From DASSHC01 sp035693105 (GTDB taxonomy: Bacteria > Chloroflexota > Chloroflexia > Thermomicrobiales > Thermomicrobiaceae): a DNA stretch of 8,664 nt. Below the pieces are notes generated by a model that saw only the letters and a program-made list of their open reading frames with translations, ran no database searches and was not told the origin of the DNA. The stretch's first letter is position 1. Each line of letters opens with the position of its first letter. This document shows, piece after piece, positions 5,270 to 8,664 of the stretch. The stretch is from assembly GCA_035693105.1 (NCBI GenBank), contig DASSHC010000028.1:1-8664 (forward strand), in the 5' to 3' direction. A program made the translations under genes and the position numbers.

Positions 5270-7084
5270 ATGAGCCGGTCCAAAGCGGTCGACCACTACT
5301 CGGCCCTTTCCGCTGAAGATGTGGAGCCGAGCAACGGCCACGAACACCAGCACACCGTGCAGTTCTACGGCGATGACGGCTACCTGATCGACCGCCTGGT
5401 CCACTACGTCGGCTCGGCGCTGGTGCGTGGCGGCGCGAGCATCGTCTTCTTGACCGAGCGCCACCGCCAGGCGCTCGCGGCTCAACTGCGTGCCCTGGGC
5501 ACCGACGTCTCCTCGGCCGCGAACCAGGGCCGCTACCTGGCGCTCGACGCCGACACCGTGCTGGCCGAGTACGTCCCCGGCGGCGTCCTCGATGCCGCGC
5601 GCTTCAGCGAGTTCATCGGGCAGGCTGTCACCGCCGCCCAGGCCGCGGCGGGAGGCACGCAGCCGCGCGTCGCGGCCTACGGCGAGCTGGTCACGCTCCT
5701 CTGCCAGCGCGGGCAGGGCGACGTGGCCGTCGCGCTGGAGCGCCTTTGGAACCGGCTGGTCGCGCGGCACGGCTTCGATCTCCTCTGCTCGTACCCCCTG
5801 AACTGCTTCGGTCGCGCGCAGGATGTCGAACTGCTCACCCGGGTCTGCGCCGAGCACGCACATGTCGTCCCCGCCGAGGGATACAGCGGGCTGCGCGATG
5901 AGGAGCTGCGCACCCGCGAGATCGCGCTGCTGCAGCAGAAGGCAGAGGCGCTGGCCGGCGAGGTCGCGGCCCGTCAGCAGGTGCAGCGCTCGCTGCGGCG
6001 GCGCGACGCCGAGCTGGCCGACTTCCTGGAGAACGCGCTTGAGGGCGTGCTGCAGATCGGCGACGACGAGACGATCCACTGGGCCAACGGTGCGATGCTG
6101 CGCCTCCTCGGCTTCGAGCCGGGGGAGTTCATCGGCCAGCCACTGAGCCGCTTCCAGGCGCGCGCGGGCAGCATGGACACCTTCTGGGAGCGGCTGCGGC
6201 GGCGCGAGGAGGTCTACGACTACCCCGCCGAGCTGCGCGGCAAGGATGGCGCGGTCAGGCACCTCCGCCTCAGCGCCAACGGCCGCTGGGAGGACGACCG
6301 CTTCCTCCACGCCCGCTGCTTCGTGCGCGACGTGACCGACCGGCTGGAGATGGAGCAGGCGCTACTGCGCACGAATCAGGAACTGCGCGCCGCCGTCGCC
6401 GTGCGCGAGCGCTTCCTGGCCAACGCCGCGCATGAGCTGAAGACGCCGATCACCAGCATGCGCGCCTACGCCCAGTTCCTGCTGCGCGATCTGCGCCGCA
6501 AGGGCGAGATCGCGCCCGAGCGCCTGGGCGCCGCGCTGGAGGCGATCGAGTCGCAGACCGGGCGTCTGACCCAGCTCGCCACGCGGCTGGTCGATGCCGT
6601 GAGCCTTGACAGCGGCCGGCTGCAGGTCGAGCCGGTCGGCACCGATCTGGCCGCGCTCGTCGGCCAGACCATGGCCCAGCACTACCACGACGACGGGCAC
6701 CATTTCGTCTTCAACGGTCCCGAGCACCTCGACGCGCCGATCGATTCGCTACGCTTCGAGCAGGTCGTCACCAACCTGCTGAACAACGCGGTCAAGTACA
6801 GCCCCGGCGGGGGCACCGTCACGGTCGAGCTGCGCGAGGAGGGCGAGCGCGTCAGGCTGACCGTCAGCGATCAGGGGATCGGTATTCCGCTCGATCAGCG
6901 CGAGCGCGTCTTCGAGCGCTTCCACCAGGCGCGGCCGGGCGATCACTTGCACGGCATGGGGATCGGCCTCTACCTGACGCGCGAGATCGTCAGTCTGCAC
7001 GGCGGCTCGGTCCACATTGAAGGGCCTGAGCACGGCGGCACGCGCGTGGTGGTGACGCTGCCCAGGTCCGCGCCCGCGGTCTGA
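5270..7084 (+). CDS. MEDS-PAS sensor histidine kinase (cytoplasmic)
   Basis: A 604-residue kinase with no membrane segment or signal peptide. Domains in order: MEDS (about 27-180), from HTVQFYGDDGYLID through the AAYGELVTLL block (135-144) to LLCSYPLNCF (171-180); a coiled-coil-like linker (about 205-250, charged and Leu/Ala/Gln-rich); a PAS domain with PAC end (about 250-365, ending FVRDVTDRLEMEQAL); HisKA (about 378-445) with phospho-acceptor His388 in AAHELKTPIT; and HATPase_c (about 490-600). The ATPase has its N box (Asn502 and Asn506 in TNLLNNAVKY), G1 box DQGIGIP (534-540), F box ERFHQ (549-553) and G2 box GMGIGLYL (562-569), so it looks active. MEDS domains occur in methanogen and methylotroph regulators such as DcmR and are proposed to sense small organic molecules. 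No response regulator lies nearby. ATG 5270 has AAGG six nucleotides upstream. A convergent gene ends 7 nt beyond the stop. Confidence 0.92.
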   Translation: MSRSKAVDHYSALSAEDVEPSNGHEHQHTVQFYGDDGYLIDRLVHYVGSALVRGGASIVFLTERHRQALAAQLRALGTDVSSAANQGRYLALDADTVLAEYVPGGVLDAARFSEFIGQAVTAAQAAAGGTQPRVAAYGELVTLLCQRGQGDVAVALERLWNRLVARHGFDLLCSYPLNCFGRAQDVELLTRVCAEHAHVVPAEGYSGLRDEELRTREIALLQQKAEALAGEVAARQQVQRSLRRRDAELADFLENALEGVLQIGDDETIHWANGAMLRLLGFEPGEFIGQPLSRFQARAGSMDTFWERLRRREEVYDYPAELRGKDGAVRHLRLSANGRWEDDRFLHARCFVRDVTDRLEMEQALLRTNQELRAAVAVRERFLANAAHELKTPITSMRAYAQFLLRDLRRKGEIAPERLGAALEAIESQTGRLTQLATRLVDAVSLDSGRLQVEPVGTDLAALVGQTMAQHYHDDGHHFVFNGPEHLDAPIDSLRFEQVVTNLLNNAVKYSPGGGTVTVELREEGERVRLTVSDQGIGIPLDQRERVFERFHQARPGDHLHGMGIGLYLTREIVSLHGGSVHIEGPEHGGTRVVVTLPRSAPAV

Positions 7085-7091
7085 GCGGCGG

Positions 7092-7871
7092 CTAGAGCAC
7101 CAGCAGCACCAATCCGACCGCCGCCGCGACGGCGCCGAGCGCCAGGCAGGCCGCGGCGGCGTAGCCTAGCCGCCTGGCGGTCCGCCCCCAGGAGCGCGTC
7201 AGCGTCTCCTCCGACCGGTGGCTGATGATGAAGTGCCCGTGGGCGCCTTCCGGCAGCGCCCCAATCTCGCCGCTCTCACGCACGGCCCCTAGGATGTAGA
7301 CCGGGGTGCCGACCGCCAGCAGCCTCTCGGTGTGACGGTAACCGAGCGTGCGCCGCCCGCCGCCGATGGTCAGCCCGCCGACGTTCACCGACAGACCTGC
7401 CGGCACGCCGCTCGGCTGCTGCTCGAAGCGATCGACCAGCGTCGGCGCGTCGATCTCGGCATTGGCCGGATCAATCCGAACCCGGCCGGTCGCGTCCTCA
7501 ACGAAGAAGGGAGCGGATTCCTCGTTGGAGGAGACGGTCTCCGAGCCACGGCTGGTACGCCAGTTGCCGTCGGAGTCCTTCTCGCGCTCCTCATACTCCT
7601 GTTTCACCTCGGAGCGATACCAGACGCAGGGCGTCCGCGCCTCGGGGCTGGTCAGCGGGCTGTCGCAGCGGATCGTCCCCTTGACCTCGGTGAGCTCGCC
7701 GGGCAGGAGACGCGGCACATCGGCTGCGCTGGCCGTCGCCACTGAGCGCATGAGATCGGTCTTGGCCTGCGTCTTCCTGCCCCACCAGAGCAGACCGCCG
7801 CCCACCGCGAGCAGCACCACGCCCACCACCAGCACGACGATCCCCGACATGACCGCACACCCCATCCCCAT
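7092..7871 (-). CDS. GIDE-domain membrane protein (MUL1/MULAN-like, no RING)
   Basis: A 259-residue protein with one hydrophobic helix at each end (about 9-30 and 236-258) and a soluble middle. The middle resembles the GIDE (Pfam E3_UbLigase-type) domain: a helix ending ADVPRLLPGELTEVKGTI (50-67), SPLTSPEARTPCVWYRSEV (71-89), PFFVEDATGRVRIDP (121-135) and, near the end, the TERLLAVGTPVYILGAV strand pair (181-197). In animals the domain sits between two membrane helices of a mitochondrial E3 ligase. Bacterial members lack the RING finger, as here, so no ligase activity is implied and the function is unknown. A charged insert (about 90-118) separates the first two blocks. The start is uncertain: ATG at 7871, 7865 or 7850 are all in frame, none with a strong ribosome site, and all keep the first helix. 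It converges on the histidine kinase with 7 nt between stop codons. Confidence 0.75.
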   Translation of the reverse strand: MGMGCAVMSGIVVLVVGVVLLAVGGGLLWWGRKTQAKTDLMRSVATASAADVPRLLPGELTEVKGTIRCDSPLTSPEARTPCVWYRSEVKQEYEEREKDSDGNWRTSRGSETVSSNEESAPFFVEDATGRVRIDPANAEIDAPTLVDRFEQQPSGVPAGLSVNVGGLTIGGGRRTLGYRHTERLLAVGTPVYILGAVRESGEIGALPEGAHGHFIISHRSEETLTRSWGRTARRLGYAAAACLALGAVAAAVGLVLLVL

Positions 7872-8067
7872 AACTCAACCAATTGCGCGGGGGATATGGT
7901 AGCAGAGGAGAGCGGGTGGTGTGAGGCCGGCTGCGTCCGAGCGGAATCCCAGCCACCGATCTGTCGACGTATGGAGGTTGAAGCATTATCCCCAGAGTTT
8001 GGCGCCAACCGACGCGCGAGGTTGATACTGTTTGCGGCAATACCCTGGCGTACGCCATCCCGCTCCT

Positions 8068-8118
8068 AGCCTGTTTCAACAGGCTTCGTCTGCTAGCGCT
8101 GTGGCTTTAGCCCAGCGC
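8068..8118. repeat. Paired hairpins forming a REP/BIME-like element
   Basis: Two adjacent inverted repeats. The first is AGCCTGTT-TC-AACAGGCT (8068-8085), eight perfect base pairs counted across a two-base centre. The second pairs GCGCTG and GGCT (8096-8106, one bulged T) with AGCC and CAGCGC (8109-8118) around a TT centre. Ten nucleotides separate them. Neither is followed by a T-run, so an intrinsic terminator is unlikely. Two close palindromes outside genes are typical of dispersed extragenic repeats; other genomic copies cannot be checked here. Confidence 0.5.
8077..8110 (+). repeat. Direct repeat, copy 1 (34 bp)
   Basis: It begins CAACAGGCTTCGTCTGCT and matches copy 2 at 31 of 34 positions. 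It covers the right arm of the first hairpin and most of the second. ACGCCAT lies 18 nt upstream (8052-8058). Confidence 0.7.
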
Positions 8119-8160
8119 GACATGGACGACGGAACTCCAAGAAAATTCCGCAAACGCCAT

Positions 8161-8194
8161 CAACAGGCTTCGTCTGCTCGCGCTGCGGCTTCAG
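8161..8194 (+). repeat. Direct repeat, copy 2 (34 bp)
   Basis: It matches copy 1 at 31 of 34 positions and starts 84 nt downstream of it. ACGCCAT (8154-8160) abuts it directly, as though the 18 nt that include the left arm of the first hairpin had been lost. The right flank also diverges, so this copy cannot form either hairpin. Confidence 0.7.
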
Positions 8195-8245
8195 GTCGGA
8201 CGGAGACGCGCCACGCGGCACCCAACGTCAGGATACTTCTTCAAA

Positions 8246-8275
8246 CCCCGCCCACCCTTCACCCCTCCCAACCCC
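8246..8275 (-). other. Putative G-quadruplex motif
   Basis: The minus strand carries six runs of three or four G in 30 nt, seen as C runs on the plus strand at 8246-8249, 8251-8253, 8255-8257, 8262-8265, 8267-8269 and 8272-8275. Loops are 1 to 4 nt, which satisfies the standard four-run rule with runs to spare. It ends about 20 nt before the putative -35 box of the S9 peptidase. Confidence 0.55.
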
Positions 8276-8296
8276 TGCGTCAGGCGTCCAGCCCGC

Positions 8297-8324
8297 TTGC
8301 CCCATTCCCCACCTCGGTTATGAT
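8297..8324 (+). promoter_or_regulatory. Predicted sigma-70-type promoter of the S9 peptidase
   Basis: The -35 is TTGCCC (8297-8302) and the -10 is TATGAT (8319-8324), with a 16-nt spacer. Matches to consensus are 4 of 6 and 5 of 6. Transcription would begin near 8331, about 60 nt before the ATG. Confidence 0.5.
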
Positions 8325-8344
8325 TCGCTCGTGTGCCGAATCAT
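8320..8344. promoter_or_regulatory. Perfect inverted repeat overlapping the -10 box, operator-like
   Basis: ATGATTCG (8320-8327) and its exact complement CGAATCAT (8337-8344) are separated by 9 nt. The left half overlaps the -10 and the centre covers the expected transcription start, a position where a bound dimeric repressor would block initiation. In RNA it could also form a short hairpin at the 5' end. Confidence 0.45.
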
Positions 8345-8390
8345 TGCGGCGCACAGGGAGTGGACGCGCAGGCAAGCAAGGAGTGACGCG

Positions 8391-8664
8391 ATGGCGCAGC
8401 CTCTGACACCGGAGCTACTGGTCTATGGTCTGACCAACGCTACCGATCCGCAGCTTTCACCTGATGGTTCAACCGTTCTTTATTCGTTGAGCAAAGTAGA
8501 CGAGAAGACGCACAAGCCCACCGGCCAGCTCTGGCTCTGCGCGCCCGACGGCTCGAACAAGCGGCAGCTCACCCAGACCGGCACACGCAACCGGGGCGGG
8601 CGCTGGTCGCCCGACGGCACCTCCATCGCCTTCGTCTCCGACCGCGTCAAGCAGGCCGGCATCT
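8391..8664 (+). CDS. S9 family peptidase, N-terminal part (runs off right edge)
   Basis: The first 91 codons of a plus-strand gene. The N-terminus (MAQPLTPELLVYGLTNATDP) and two PD40/TolB-like propeller repeats, DPQLSPDGSTVLYSLS and GGRWSPDGTSIAFVSDR, with LWLCAPDGSNKRQLTQTG between them, match the beta-propeller start of acylaminoacyl-peptidase/dipeptidyl-peptidase IV-type S9 enzymes. The catalytic alpha/beta-hydrolase domain with Ser-Asp-His would lie some 300-400 residues further on, outside the window, so activity is assumed from the family. No signal peptide is seen, which suggests a cytoplasmic enzyme that trims oligopeptides. ATG 8391 has AAGGAG (8378-8383) seven nucleotides upstream. 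A TolB-like propeller protein without the peptidase domain remains possible, but the leading residues before the first repeat are typical of S9. Confidence 0.82.
   Translation, partial: MAQPLTPELLVYGLTNATDPQLSPDGSTVLYSLSKVDEKTHKPTGQLWLCAPDGSNKRQLTQTGTRNRGGRWSPDGTSIAFVSDRVKQAGI

Larger units (their letters stand above)
7872..8390. other. 519-nt noncoding region between divergent GIDE and S9 peptidase genes
   Basis: No frame here gives a protein-like translation. From left to right it holds the upstream region of the GIDE gene, without a convincing promoter; a 10-bp perfect palindrome TTGGCGCCAA (7999-8008); a paired-hairpin repeat element and its partial copy (8068-8194); a C-rich tract that is G-quadruplex-prone on the minus strand (8246-8275); and a promoter with an inverted repeat for the S9 peptidase (8297-8344). 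No tRNA, riboswitch or T-run terminator was recognised. Confidence 0.6.

Noticed and set aside
5144..6310. A 388-codon minus-strand frame opposite the histidine kinase.
   Set aside because: It is a shadow of the MEDS and PAS coding sequence; its translation matches no family I recognise.
8077..8194. Direct repeats that could suggest a CRISPR array.
   Set aside because: There are only two copies, spaced 84 nt start to start, with mismatches, no third unit and no cas genes. A palindromic dispersed repeat explains them better.
8032..8406. A 124-codon plus-strand frame through the noncoding region.
   Set aside because: It crosses the repeats, the G-quadruplex tract and the promoter, overlaps the S9 gene start and has no domain or ribosome site.

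Overview
The window is a high-GC, gene-dense bacterial chromosome segment. Genes start with ATG or GTG behind Shine-Dalgarno sites of the AGGAGG type, and third codon positions are mostly G or C. The gene set (a MEDS-domain histidine kinase, an S9 peptidase with PD40 repeats, a GIDE-domain membrane protein and a DHA3-type exporter) would fit a Chloroflexota member, perhaps of the Thermomicrobia. That placement is inference from gene content and base composition; there is no rRNA or other marker gene.

Layout. Positions 1-1474 hold three minus-strand genes, read from right to left: a peptidase S51-like serine hydrolase, a small FmdB-type zinc-ribbon protein, and the N-terminal part of a tyrosine/serine phosphatase that runs off the left edge. 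A divergent intergenic region (1475-1640) separates them from a plus-strand run: an M20 metallopeptidase, an MFS exporter that starts 1 nt after the M20 stop, a secreted polysaccharide deacetylase lipoprotein, and, after a 164-nt gap, a soluble MEDS-PAS-HisKA-HATPase histidine kinase. A minus-strand GIDE-domain membrane protein converges on the kinase, with 7 nt between the stop codons. A 519-nt noncoding stretch follows (7872-8390). It holds a paired-hairpin repeat element with a second, shorter copy, a dense G-quadruplex motif, and a promoter whose -10 box lies inside a perfect inverted repeat. The window ends in the first 91 codons of an S9-type peptidase.

How the genes may work together. 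M20 and the exporter are very likely co-transcribed and translationally coupled, which suggests hydrolysis or detoxification of a small amide or peptide plus export. The substrate cannot be read from sequence. The deacetylase would act outside the membrane on cell wall or capsule glycans. The kinase has no response regulator beside it, so its output is unknown. I see no phage, IS element, CRISPR array, tRNA or rRNA, and no convincing new defence or biosynthetic system. The most distinctive signals are in the noncoding stretch before the S9 peptidase.
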